The notes under the pieces are model-generated. The model searched no databases, was not told where the DNA came from, and saw only the letters and a program-made list of their open reading frames with translations. 64,000 nt of DNA from Bacteroides sp. (GTDB lineage Bacteria > Bacillota > Clostridia > Lachnospirales > Lachnospiraceae), in contig JAMPBO010000002.1 in NCBI GenBank assembly GCA_023666705.1, forward strand, positions 124,001-188,000, given 5' to 3'. Numbering within the stretch: the first letter of the stretch is position 1; every line of letters starts with the position of its first letter. The position numbers and the translations under genes were made by a program. Below, piece by piece: positions 46,117 through 54,037 of the stretch.

Positions 46117-46734
46117 ATGAAAGTGCTGATTATAAACGGAAGCCCAAGAGTGGGCGGAAATACGGCAGTTGCCATTGATGCAATGGTGCAGGTTTTTAAG
46201 GAAGAGGGAATTGAAACGGACGTTGTACAGGTTGGTAATCAGGATGTCCGCGGATGTATCGCATGTAATACATGCTTTGAAAATGGGAAATGCGTGTTCG
46301 ATGATGTTGTAAATGAGACGATGCCAAAGTTTGAGGCGTGCGACGGTCTTGTGATTGCATCACCTGTTTATTACGGTTCTGCTAACGGTACGTTGGTTTC
46401 GTTTTTAGACCGATTGTTCTACAGTGCCCAGTTTGATAAGTCAATGAAGGTGGGAGCGTGTGTCGTTACGGCAAGACGAGGCGGCATGTCGGCAACCTTT
46501 GATGAGCTGAACAAATACTTTACTATTTCCAATATGCCGGTTGCATCCAGTCAATATTGGAATGGTGTCCACGGCAGGGACAAGGGCGAGGCATCACAGG
46601 ATGCAGAGGGTCTTCAGGTCATGCGTGTACTTGCACGAAATATGGCTTTTTTGATAAAGAGTATTGCACTTGGTAAGGAAAAGTACGGATTGCCAAAAAA
46701 GGAAGAGCCTGTGAGGACGAATTTTATAAGATAA
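46117..46734 (+). CDS. NADPH-dependent FMN reductase / flavodoxin-fold protein
   Basis: The 205-residue product has the FMN-binding start LIINGSPRVGGNTA and the ASPVYYGSANGTLVSFLDR segment of iron-sulfur flavoproteins and NADPH-dependent FMN reductases. A cysteine pair GCIACNTCFENGKC suggests a cluster-binding or redox site, as in the IsF subfamily. AGGAGG precedes the ATG at 46117. Cytoplasmic. Electron-acceptor role inferred. Confidence 0.9.
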   Translation: MKVLIINGSPRVGGNTAVAIDAMVQVFKEEGIETDVVQVGNQDVRGCIACNTCFENGKCVFDDVVNETMPKFEACDGLVIASPVYYGSANGTLVSFLDRLFYSAQFDKSMKVGACVVTARRGGMSATFDELNKYFTISNMPVASSQYWNGVHGRDKGEASQDAEGLQVMRVLARNMAFLIKSIALGKEKYGLPKKEEPVRTNFIR

Positions 46735-46740
46735 ATAAGG

Positions 46741-46779
46741 TGCAGCACTGTGGGGTAATCCGCAGAGCTGCATTTTTTT
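46741..46779 (+). terminator. Intrinsic terminator after the FMN reductase gene
   Basis: TGCAGCACTGTGG (46741-46753) pairs with CCGCAGAGCTGCA (46760-46772), followed by TTTTTTT. Confidence 0.9.
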
Positions 46780-46840
46780 CTTATAAGGCAGGATTGCCCT
46801 GCAGCGTCGAAGACGCTTTGTTCTTAAAATACACCTGCAA
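46778..46840. repeat. Dispersed structured repeat, copy B
   Basis: The unit starts TTCTTATAAGGCAGGATT and includes the hairpin AGCGTCGAAGACGCT followed by TTGTT. The first segment matches copy C (49021) in 17 of 18 bases, and GACGCTTTGTT is also shared. Confidence 0.6.
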
Positions 46841-46855
46841 CTAGGACAAGTAGCT

Positions 46856-46889
46856 AATCACTAGGACAATGAGCCTAGTGATTTTTTTT
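46856..46889 (+). terminator. Strong intrinsic terminator carrying CTAGGACAA motif
   Basis: AATCACTAGG (46856-46865) pairs perfectly with CCTAGTGATT (46874-46883), followed by TTTTTT. CTAGGACAA occurs in the stem-loop, again just upstream at 46841, and again near 62619. Confidence 0.85.
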
Positions 46890-47023
46890 GGTATATCAGG
46901 TATAATGAGATTACAGTTTAACAAAATGAAAATAATCAGGCAGGTGGAGCTGGAATATGTTTTACATTCAAATTATTGTGACAGCGAAAGGTATATTTGG
47001 ACGGGCAATTGTGGGAGGTACTT

Positions 47024-48934
47024 ATGGGAAAGGTTTTGATTGTTAAAAATAATAATATAGATAGTGGAATTCATTACCATGCGGAGCAAAGCTATAAAAA
47101 AAGGGGAAAGCGTTATTATAATTCAACAAATGGAACCATAGACCAAATAGAATTAAGCAAGTTGAAAGATTGGTTTGAAGATAACGGAATTATTTTAATG
47201 ATTTCATATGAGAATTTGGATTCGCAGAATATACAGGATATTTTTATTGGTTCAGATGTGAGTATTAATGAGAGTGATAATATCGAGTATATTATGAAAA
47301 TTCATTTAACAAGTACATGTCACCGACGGACGATTAACAGTATCATTGATAAGATTGACTTAGACCTTTCCTCCGATTTTGTGGAGGGTAACTATGTAAT
47401 CATGAGTGAGATGGAAAGCTTGTATCAGGAGCTTCATGAAAGAATACTGGCGGGAAATAAAGAACTGCCAGTGTCAGATGTTTTACCAAAGGAGCAGCAT
47501 AAAGAGCTGCATGAAATGAGTGTATTGGCACAATCGGACGAGCAATCTATCCGTGTATATCCAAGTGGAAGCACAGGCGAATTCCGGACAGAATTTCAAA
47601 GGGACAGGGAACGGGTTGTCAATTGTAAGGCATTCAGGCGTATGGTAGACAAGGCACAAATATTTGGCTCTGAGAAAGGTGATTATTACAGAACAAGAAT
47701 GACACATTCTTTGGAGGTAAATCAAATAGCGAAAGCGATTGCCTATGCCTTAAGACTCAATCTGGACCTGACGGAAGCAATTGCACTGGGTCATGATTTG
47801 GGACATACACCGTTTGGACATCAGGGAGAGCGGACCCTGGATGAGATTTTATGTGGTAAAATAGATGTGGGTATCAATGCTACAGCGGCTATGTTTGAGG
47901 CAAGGTGCTATGGTGGATTCAAGCACAATTACCAAAGTGCACGGGTTTTGACGGAGCTAGAGGAGAAATATAAGGAATTTCCAGGCTTGAATGTAAGCGT
48001 GCAGGTGATTGAGGGCGTTTTAAAGCATACAAGATTAAAACCGGAAAAAATTGATATCAGGGATTTTGTTTCGGAAGATTATTTAAACAAAATGCAGATT
48101 GATAAGGATAATGAAATGCAGGTTTGCTCCAGTTTAGAGGGGCAGGTGGTAGCTGTCGCCGATGAAATCGCACAGAGGGGACATGATGTTGACGATGCAC
48201 TGACGTCAGGCGTGATGACGATTGATGAATTTGAAGACAGACTTAAGATTAGTAAATGCGAGGAATTATATGGCAGGATTTTTGATGAAATTAAAAAGGT
48301 AGATAATTCCGGGCGGCTGATTGTAGATTCGAAGGAGCTTAAAATTGCAACGATTGTATCAAAAATTGTAAATTATTTTATTGAGACAACCATTCATTAT
48401 TCACTGGGTCAAATCAGGAAAAATGAACAGCTTGGCAAGGTTACGTTAGAGAATCAGATTTGCATGGTGGGATTTTCTCCTGAAGTAAAAAAGGTAAATG
48501 ATTATCTGGAAAAGGTGGTACAGAAAAAGGTTATATGTAACAGTGAGGTCGCACGGGCTGATTATAATGCAAGCATGATTGTCCAAAAGCTGTTTGAAAA
48601 ATATTATAAAAATCCGAGGCTGCTTCATTCGGGCACCATACATAAGATTTTTATCGAGACCCTGTATCATAAAAATAAAGAGGTCTCCAGCAGTGCAATT
48701 AATTTAAGTGATGCAGGTATAGAATTGGTAAATGAAGAGATTCGGGAAATTACGGCAAAGGATTTGAATGAGGAATTAATTCTTGACTATATAAGGAAAC
48801 CTGTGAATTTTTCCCGCAAGGAGGAGGACATTATTATTTTTGAAAAGAGAAAAATTCTAATCAGGGCCATTACAGATTATATTGCGGGCATGACAGACGG
48901 TTATGCCATGGAGGAATATGAGAAACTAAAATAA
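47024..48934 (+). CDS. Deoxyguanosinetriphosphate triphosphohydrolase-like protein with N-terminal extension
   Basis: The 636-residue product contains an HD-domain dNTP triphosphohydrolase from about residue 190, with FRRMVDKAQIF, the first metal His in RTRMTHSLEVNQIAK (about 228) and the HD pair in ALGHDLGHTPFGHQGE (about 257). These enzymes turn dNTPs into nucleosides and triphosphate. The first ~180 residues form an extra alpha/beta region that I do not recognise. AGGAGG-like GGGAGG precedes the ATG at 47024. A dNTPase at the edge of an accessory region may be defensive, since some deplete dNTPs during phage attack; that is inference. Confidence 0.85.
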   Translation: MGKVLIVKNNNIDSGIHYHAEQSYKKRGKRYYNSTNGTIDQIELSKLKDWFEDNGIILMISYENLDSQNIQDIFIGSDVSINESDNIEYIMKIHLTSTCHRRTINSIIDKIDLDLSSDFVEGNYVIMSEMESLYQELHERILAGNKELPVSDVLPKEQHKELHEMSVLAQSDEQSIRVYPSGSTGEFRTEFQRDRERVVNCKAFRRMVDKAQIFGSEKGDYYRTRMTHSLEVNQIAKAIAYALRLNLDLTEAIALGHDLGHTPFGHQGERTLDEILCGKIDVGINATAAMFEARCYGGFKHNYQSARVLTELEEKYKEFPGLNVSVQVIEGVLKHTRLKPEKIDIRDFVSEDYLNKMQIDKDNEMQVCSSLEGQVVAVADEIAQRGHDVDDALTSGVMTIDEFEDRLKISKCEELYGRIFDEIKKVDNSGRLIVDSKELKIATIVSKIVNYFIETTIHYSLGQIRKNEQLGKVTLENQICMVGFSPEVKKVNDYLEKVVQKKVICNSEVARADYNASMIVQKLFEKYYKNPRLLHSGTIHKIFIETLYHKNKEVSSSAINLSDAGIELVNEEIREITAKDLNEELILDYIRKPVNFSRKEEDIIIFEKRKILIRAITDYIAGMTDGYAMEEYEKLK

Positions 48935-48959
48935 TTGCAAATATCCATCCTTTCCATAA

Positions 48960-48996
48960 AAGGCTGCGGGCATAAAGAACCGTAGCCTTGTTTTTT
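48960..48996 (+). terminator. Intrinsic terminator after the dGTPase gene
   Basis: AAGGCTGCGG (48960-48969) pairs with CCGTAGCCTT (48980-48989), followed by TTTTTT. Confidence 0.88.
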
Positions 48997-49003
48997 ATGT
49001 ATA

Positions 49004-49090
49004 AGGAAGTTCTTCGGACTTTCTTATAAGGTAGGATTATAAATCCTGCTAGGATTCCAACTGCAACATCGGAGACGCTTTGTTGCTTTT
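49004..49090. repeat. Dispersed structured repeat, copy C
   Basis: The unit starts with AAGTTCTTCGGACTT, which forms a small hairpin. It continues with TTCTTATAAGGTAGGATT and ends ACATCGGAGACGCTTTGTTG. It is the most complete of the copies seen in this window. Confidence 0.65.
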
Positions 49091-49357
49091 GTCTTTTCAG
49101 TGGGGTACAGGTTGTAAAAATACCAACTAAAAAATGAAAAAGGAAACCAAAAAAGTTTGATTATAAACCAAAACCGAGCGGTTATACGCATTTTTCTGCA
49201 AGTTTTACCAAAAATCGAGCAAATTTTGGCAACTTGAAAAATTGGCACCATAAATGTGGTACACTTGGCATTGCAGGATTGTATGCACAAAAGCGATACT
49301 GCAAAAATGCATGGAGCCGATAGGTGACATGCTACACTAAATGTGGAGGTGAGAGGT

Positions 49358-49507
49358 ATGAAGTTAAAGTCCAAGATAGTAAATGTGATGTACAACATGG
49401 CAAAAGAGACAGCAGTTGCGTCTGTTAATTCCACATGTCATTTTCATTTTTATCAGGAAAAGCTGAATCCAAAATTAGATGCGTTAAAAAAGTATAACGA
49501 GAAATAA
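49358..49507 (+). CDS. Orphan AgrD-like cyclic-peptide precursor, 49 aa
   Basis: The 49-residue product has a basic amphipathic N-terminal helix (KLKSKIVNVMYNMAKE), a small central segment with a single Cys in NSTCHFHF, and a charged C-terminal recognition tail (EKLNPKLDALKKYNEK). This matches AgrD layout, e.g. staphylococcal 'STC....' followed by an acidic/basic tail; here Cys plus four residues would form the ring. GGAGGTGAGAGG precedes the ATG. No AgrB protease or AgrC/AgrA is in the window. Not in the usual length range of annotated ORFs. Confidence 0.6.
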   Translation: MKLKSKIVNVMYNMAKETAVASVNSTCHFHFYQEKLNPKLDALKKYNEK

Positions 49508-49529
49508 AAATTGGACAGCTAATCTGTTT

Positions 49530-49575
49530 AAAGGGTAAAAATATCCATGTGGTATTTTGCCCTTTATGTCTTTTT
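49530..49575 (+). terminator. Intrinsic terminator after the AgrD-like gene
   Basis: AAAGGGTAAAAATA (49530-49543) pairs with TATTTTGCCCTTT (49553-49565), with a T-rich tail (TTTTTT at 49571). Confidence 0.85.
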
Positions 49576-49667
49576 TGAGGGAAAAGAGAGAGTGGGAGCA
49601 AAAGATACTTATTTGAGGGAAAATAAAAATACGACGGTATTAATCGAATATAGGAGGGAATCGTTGT

Positions 49668-49976
49668 ATGTATGATAAGAAAGAATGCGGAAATAGAATA
49701 AGGCGGCTTCGTGAGGCAACGGGAAAAACACAAAAAGAGGTTGCCAAAGAAGCACAGATTTCGGTGGATACAATTTGCAAAATTGAACAGGGAAAGCGGT
49801 GCCCATCTATTATGGTCGTGGATGTTCTGCGAAAATATTATAATACTACATCTGATTATATTATATATGGGGACATGGATATTATGGAACTATGTAAATC
49901 CATATTAAAAAATGTACCTGCAGAAAAGCGGGCAGATGTAGAGCATCTTATGGAGAATATTAAAGATATAATATAG
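49668..49976 (+). CDS. XRE-family HTH regulator
   Basis: The 102-residue product is a Cro/CI-type helix-turn-helix (about 8-62; RIRRLREATGKTQKEVAKEA) followed by a short helical tail. AGGAGGGAAT precedes the ATG. It is paralogous to the next gene (shared CGNRxRRLREAxxKTQxEVA start), suggesting tandem duplication in an accessory region. Target unknown. Confidence 0.88.
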   Translation: MYDKKECGNRIRRLREATGKTQKEVAKEAQISVDTICKIEQGKRCPSIMVVDVLRKYYNTTSDYIIYGDMDIMELCKSILKNVPAEKRADVEHLMENIKDII

Positions 49977-50000
49977 AAGAGTTCGTAAAGAGATTTTGAA

Positions 50001-50067
50001 GTAAAAGTTACATGAAAATCGGTAAAAATTACATGGTTCTGTTTAGGCAGATAAAATGTGATATACT
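50001..50067 (+). promoter_or_regulatory. Direct-repeat element and -10 box upstream of the second XRE gene
   Basis: GTAAAAGTTACATG (50001-50014) and GTAAAAATTACATG (50022-50035) differ by one base and repeat at exactly 21 bp, i.e. on the same face of the helix. TATACT lies at 50062-50067. This suggests an activator site; the first-gene regulator or a LytTR protein are candidates. Confidence 0.5.
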
Positions 50068-50235
50068 TCGACAAAAAGAATATGGTGAAAATTGTGTTAA
50101 TAATCTGATACGGTGAAAATGGCATATGTCAACAGTAAATTTTGATATTTGCAAAAATGTGAAATTCTGGGTATGTCCTGCAATGATCCCATCATTATAA
50201 GGCAGTTTAGAATTATTTAGTAAGGAGACAAATAT

Positions 50236-50547
50236 ATGTACAGCAAAATAGACTGTGGAAATCGGTTAAGGCGACTTCGGGAAGCAAAAAATAAGACACA
50301 GCAGGAGGTGGCAAGCGAGATAGGAATATCTGTAGATACCATATGCAAGGTGGAGCAGGGGAAAAGAAGTCCGTCTGTAGGGATAGTGGATTTATTGAGT
50401 GCTTATTATAAAACAACTGCCGATTACATTATAGGAGGGTATATCTATAGCGAGAAGGAAATGCAATTACGGTCAAAGTCCACACTGGAGCCTAAATGGG
50501 ATGTGGTTGAGCAGCTTATGGATGAGCTTAAGAGGCTGACGACGTAA
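50236..50547 (+). CDS. XRE-family HTH regulator, paralogue
   Basis: The 103-residue product starts CGNRLRRLREAKNKTQQEVA and has an HTH region ending near DYIIGG, close to the gene at 49668. Its C-terminal tail differs (EPKWDVVEQLMDELKRL). TAAGGAG precedes the ATG. The 259-nt upstream interval holds a 21-bp-period direct repeat. Confidence 0.88.
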   Translation: MYSKIDCGNRLRRLREAKNKTQQEVASEIGISVDTICKVEQGKRSPSVGIVDLLSAYYKTTADYIIGGYIYSEKEMQLRSKSTLEPKWDVVEQLMDELKRLTT

Positions 50548-50659
50548 ATAAATATGTAATTTAAAAGGGTTGTAGTTAGCTGTAAGTTTTTGCATAGATT
50601 TGGTTAGATGCTTGGTAACGGCATAGTATCCTTTTGATTTGTATATATTTTAAAAATGA

Positions 50660-50870
50660 ATATTTTGAGGTTTATACAGTTAGAGATTATATTGGAAAGC
50701 GTGCCATAAGTGTGGCTAGGTTTATGCCGCGGCAAGATAGGTTGCTAAAATGGAGAGGTGGTAAATGGGGACATAATAATTCAGACCGATTTGCGTTGAC
50801 AGTAGAAGGGAGTGTGAAATCGAAAACAGTAACAAGAAATTTATATAGATGTGAGTACTACAAAATTTAT
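50660..50870 (+). pseudogene. spoIIID-like remnant, degraded copy
   Basis: The segment starting VRDYIGKRAISVARF matches the first ~14 residues of SpoIIID-type regulators. The frame then departs after an internal deletion relative to the copy at 53222. Downstream DNA up to about 50820 also resembles that copy's flank. An 80-residue ORF spans it but shows no coherent domain beyond the first part and has no ribosome binding site. Confidence 0.55.
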
Positions 50871-51009
50871 TAAATAGGGATACCATTAGTATTAAATCAG
50901 ATAGTATAAAACATTCTATGCATAGGGATGATAAATGTAAGTGAAATACAAATTAAAAACTATAATCAGGATATATGCTAAATTGTACTGAGATACGGAG
51001 GAATAATAA

Positions 51010-51531
51010 ATGAGTAAGGTTAATATTGCTGATGTCACATATCCATATATTAATATTAGGTTAGAGGATGATGAGACGGCTGAAAATGTAGGAGAAAAAT
51101 TGAGTCGTTTGTACTTGTATATTGACGAACATAAAAATATGGGGAGATTTTTTACATATGGCAATGCCTATAAAGCAATTAAACAATATGCTAATAAATT
51201 AATAGGGAAACGTGATATTAAAATATCTAAGCGGCAAGTTGCGTCTTTGAGAAAATGCTATACTATTTTAGGAACTAATAGATATATAAAAATACCATTT
51301 AGTTTACATTATATATTTAAAGCTATTTTTGAAATAGTGGATAAGTTAAAAGCGGAATATCCTCTGCCACATGACCTAGAAATCTTTGTTGGAGAGATCA
51401 GGAGAGAAATTTTTTATTATGAGCAAAGTGAACTTTTTGATGATTGGTATGATGGTAATAAGGATGAGTTGCTCAGAGAGTTGCATGATGATATATTTGC
51501 AGGAAATGCTATTTTAAGTAAAAAGTTTTAG
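51010..51531 (+). CDS. Hypothetical protein, 173 aa
   Basis: The AT-rich gene encodes a soluble, charged, helical protein (e.g. KLSRLYLYIDEHKN, EIVDKLKAEYPLPHD). No motif is recognised. GGAGG precedes the ATG. It lies 10 nt before the next gene and so is probably co-transcribed with it. Both sit between two spoIIID remnants, in a low-GC stretch unlike the left half of the window, which suggests horizontal transfer. Function unknown. Confidence 0.65.
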   Translation: MSKVNIADVTYPYINIRLEDDETAENVGEKLSRLYLYIDEHKNMGRFFTYGNAYKAIKQYANKLIGKRDIKISKRQVASLRKCYTILGTNRYIKIPFSLHYIFKAIFEIVDKLKAEYPLPHDLEIFVGEIRREIFYYEQSELFDDWYDGNKDELLRELHDDIFAGNAILSKKF

Positions 51532-51541
51532 GAGAGTTTTT

Positions 51542-52285
51542 ATGATAAATTCATTTAAAAATTTTGAACGTTTAAGATATAGAATATCTAATGATATAAG
51601 GGAATTGGCTGCAGATAATAAAAGTAGTAATGATTGTATGGGAGAAGAAATTTCTGATACAATTTTTGCAACTGTTTTTTCGGCTTTTGTTACAGAAGTT
51701 GCATTTAATGGTAATGCTGAAACAATGAAGTGGTGTGCTGTTTTTGAAAAAGTTCTAATATTTATTTTAGTTTATATTAGTTCATATGTAGTATATAATT
51801 TACTGCATGGTAAATGGGTTGATTGTCTGGAAAAAAGAAAGATTAAGACAGTAGATAAAAGTATGAATGCTATGATTCAAATACAAAAAGACTTTGATAA
51901 TATTGCATGTGATAGCATTTTGGTTGCAAGAGATTTTAAGTCAGCATATGAAAATTTAAAGCGGCTTGAAGAAAATGGTAATATTGAAGAAGATAAAAAT
52001 CTAAAAGCATTTTATTTATTTGAAATAATGCATTATTTAGGGACGGCTTGTGAAAAGACAAAGAACTTAGTTGGTAATAAGGAGAAGTGTATAAGGACCT
52101 TGAATGAATCAGAAGGTGTAGATATTTTTAGAGTTAAAAATATCATAGAAATAATGCAAGAATTGTATATTTTTTTAGACAGCAATTTATCAATGTTAAA
52201 TGATTATACAGACCAAAAAGAGACCATTGAATATCAACATGGTATAGTAAAAAGTTTGCTTAACAAGATAAACGATAATTTGTAA
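51542..52285 (+). CDS. Hypothetical membrane protein, 247 aa
   Basis: The product has one or two hydrophobic helices in its first third (FATVFSAFVTEVAF and VLIFILVYISSYVVYNLL), then a long helical cytoplasmic or extracellular region. No family recognised. AGGAG precedes the ATG. Paired with the gene at 51010. A membrane protein adjacent to a soluble partner in an accessory region could be an abortive-infection or immunity pair, but this is speculation. Confidence 0.6.
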   Translation: MINSFKNFERLRYRISNDIRELAADNKSSNDCMGEEISDTIFATVFSAFVTEVAFNGNAETMKWCAVFEKVLIFILVYISSYVVYNLLHGKWVDCLEKRKIKTVDKSMNAMIQIQKDFDNIACDSILVARDFKSAYENLKRLEENGNIEEDKNLKAFYLFEIMHYLGTACEKTKNLVGNKEKCIRTLNESEGVDIFRVKNIIEIMQELYIFLDSNLSMLNDYTDQKETIEYQHGIVKSLLNKINDNL

Positions 52286-52445
52286 TCTATGTTACTAATA
52301 TAAAGCATGTACATAACAAGCTATTACCCTCTTCTTTACTGCCTATCAAAATAAAAATGATGAATGGGATACCATAGCCTGATATGCACATTTCCACAAT
52401 GCTTGTCTTTTGGTCTTTGGCTCTGAATAGTGTCGTGTTGGCGAT

Positions 52446-52856
52446 TTATTTCTTATTCTGTTTGTATATTTTTTCTTTCACAAAAATTCTTGCTTCATAA
52501 AATAGCATGAACAAGGTTGCAATTAAGAATCCTATCATTAGAATTCTATGGCAAATTGCAAAATAAGCGATATATGCCACGATTGCCACCAGATAGACGA
52601 CAACCAGTATGTGCCATTTTTTAGAAGAGCTATCTGCAATAATTTTGTTTTTTATTGCAATATCGTCTTTAATCAATTCATCAAGACTTAAATTAAATTC
52701 TTCGCTGATAGCAATCAGATTCGAAATGTCGGGAATACCTTTTCCTGTTTCCCATTTTGTGACCGCTTGTCTTGATACATTTAGTTTTTCCGCAAGTTGC
52801 TCTTGCGAAAGGGCGGCTTGATGCCGCATGGTTTTAATTTTTTTGCTTAAACTCAT
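52446..52856 (-). CDS. XRE-family HTH regulator with two C-terminal membrane helices
   Basis: The 136-residue product has a Cro/CI-type HTH (about 5-60; MRHQAALSQEQLAEKLNVSR), a linker (LDELIKDDIAIKNK), then two transmembrane helices (about 83-100 and 105-120) and a basic tail. Membrane-tethered XRE regulators of this kind occur widely in Firmicutes. GGAGG lies 8 nt before the ATG; an upstream TTG is less likely. Monocistronic on the minus strand. Confidence 0.82.
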   Translation of the reverse strand: MSLSKKIKTMRHQAALSQEQLAEKLNVSRQAVTKWETGKGIPDISNLIAISEEFNLSLDELIKDDIAIKNKIIADSSSKKWHILVVVYLVAIVAYIAYFAICHRILMIGFLIATLFMLFYEARIFVKEKIYKQNKK

Positions 52857-53221
52857 ATGCAAGTCCTCCTTTTATTTTTTGCAGGTTTATCATAGCAATT
52901 TTCTAATAGATTTACGAGAAAAAGCCTATTACATTTATGCTACTTAGCGTAGCAAATAGTATTTTATTAGGTTTTGGGCTGCTTTACTCTGATTTTGGAA
53001 TAGTGCGGTGCTGGTGGTCTATCTATTGTTTTCGGTTGTTTGCTTCTTTGCTGTACATGAGTATTATCTCATGGTTTATGCAGCAGAACCCGAAAATTCA
53101 TCGGTAACGAAAGCAGATGCAGTCACGTATTAATTCCCAAAGGATTTTGCCAATCTACACTGGCATAGTGCACTTTCTCTCTGCATACACTGTATAAACA
53201 AACATTCTGAGGTTCATACAG

Positions 53222-53353
53222 TTGAGAGATTATATTGGGGAGCGTGCCATAAGTGTGGCTCAGTTTATTGTAGATCATGGAGCCACGGTAAGACAGGCTG
53301 CCAAAAAATTTGGAGTGAGCAAATCAACGGTACATGCGGATGTAATAAATTAG
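53222..53353 (+). pseudogene. spoIIID remnant, truncated after the helix-turn-helix
   Basis: From a TTG at 53222 (GAGG about 10 nt upstream) the frame reads RDYIGERAISVAQFIV, then TVRQAAKKFGVSKSTVHADV and a stop. That is the start and complete HTH of SpoIIID, which is about 85-93 residues in sporulating clostridia; here only 43 remain. The C-terminal half is missing. A second, more damaged copy lies at 50660. SpoIIID is a mother-cell sporulation regulator, so loss points to a non- or poorly-sporulating lineage, unless an intact copy lies elsewhere. Confidence 0.65.
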
Positions 53354-53494
53354 AACGGTTTGTGTGGATAGTGAAATAGGAAAGAATATGAAAAGACATT
53401 TGGAAGTGATAGGACATCCGAATGTCTTTCTAAAATATTTGATTGTGCAGGATTTTGATTTAGGGTATAATGACAATAAAGGAAGTGGCTGCAT
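53354..53494. promoter_or_regulatory. Hairpin and promoter upstream of the MNT gene
   Basis: AAAGACATT and AATGTCTTT (about 53394-53430) form a hairpin. Downstream, TTGTGC (53443-53448), a 17-nt spacer and TATAAT (53466-53471) form a promoter 24 nt before the MNT start. Confidence 0.5.
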
Positions 53495-53788
53495 ATGAGA
53501 TACACGATTAATGAAATAAAGGATAGAACAGTTCCTATTGCAAAAGCATATGGAATTGGAAAAATGAGTTTATTTGGTTCTTATGCCAGAGGTGAAGCAA
53601 AAGACAATAGTGATGTTGATTTATATATTGAACGTGGAAGATTGAAAAGTCTGTTGCAATATTTTGCATTTGTTGATGAACTGGAAAATGTCTTGAATTG
53701 TCATGTTGATGTTGTTACTACGGGAATTGAGGATAAACAATTTCTATCACTGATTATGAAAGAGGGGGTGCTTCTATATGAGGACTGA
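53495..53788 (+). CDS. MNT-type minimal nucleotidyltransferase, possible antitoxin
   Basis: The 97-residue product has the nucleotidyltransferase core GSYARGEAKDNSDVDLYIE (GSxxxG...DxD). Such proteins act as MntA antitoxins that AMPylate a HEPN toxin. An in-frame-start 20-codon ORF follows at once (ATG 53778, MRTEDVLIVTEINHE) and could be what is left of a HEPN partner, then a terminator. No intact HEPN gene is present. AAGGAAG precedes the ATG. Confidence 0.85.
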   Translation: MRYTINEIKDRTVPIAKAYGIGKMSLFGSYARGEAKDNSDVDLYIERGRLKSLLQYFAFVDELENVLNCHVDVVTTGIEDKQFLSLIMKEGVLLYED

Positions 53789-53891
53789 AGATGTCCTGAT
53801 TGTTACGGAAATAAATCATGAGAAAGTTAAAGTCTGGTAAACGGAGATGTGACATTTGCCGAACTAAAAAAGTATGCAATCGATATAAAGT

Positions 53892-53928
53892 TAAAGCCCG
53901 GTCGGAGGTAGCGTTGCTCCGGCTTTTT
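53892..53928 (+). terminator. Intrinsic terminator after the MNT remnant
   Basis: AAGCCCGGTCGGAG pairs imperfectly with CTCCGGCTT, followed by TTTT. Confidence 0.65.
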
Positions 53929-53964
53929 AATTTGTGAATAGAAATAACCTGCTTAGGCTAAAAT

Positions 53965-54033
53965 TTGACAGTAATATAAAATAGCCGACATGTATTTCGG
54001 CTAAAATCTAATTGAATTTAAAATTAGCCGAAA
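53965..54033 (+). promoter_or_regulatory. Promoter region with three TTAGCCGAAA-type half sites
   Basis: TTGACA lies at 53965-53970. TAGCCGA (53982-53988), TTTCGGCTAA (53995-54004) and TTAGCCGAAA (54024-54033) make a hairpin and a perfect 10-bp inverted repeat around the start of the ATPase pseudogene. Looks like an autoregulatory operator or an RNA structure masking translation. Confidence 0.5.
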
Positions 54034-54037
54034 GAGG

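Noticed and set aside
52937-53107. A 56-codon hydrophobic ORF starting MLLSVANSILLGFGLLYSDF, and an overlapping frame with VVYLLFSVVCFFAV
   Set aside because: No ribosome binding site, two competing frames and no recognisable domain. The 52857-53221 interval may hold a decayed membrane gene, but I cannot support it.
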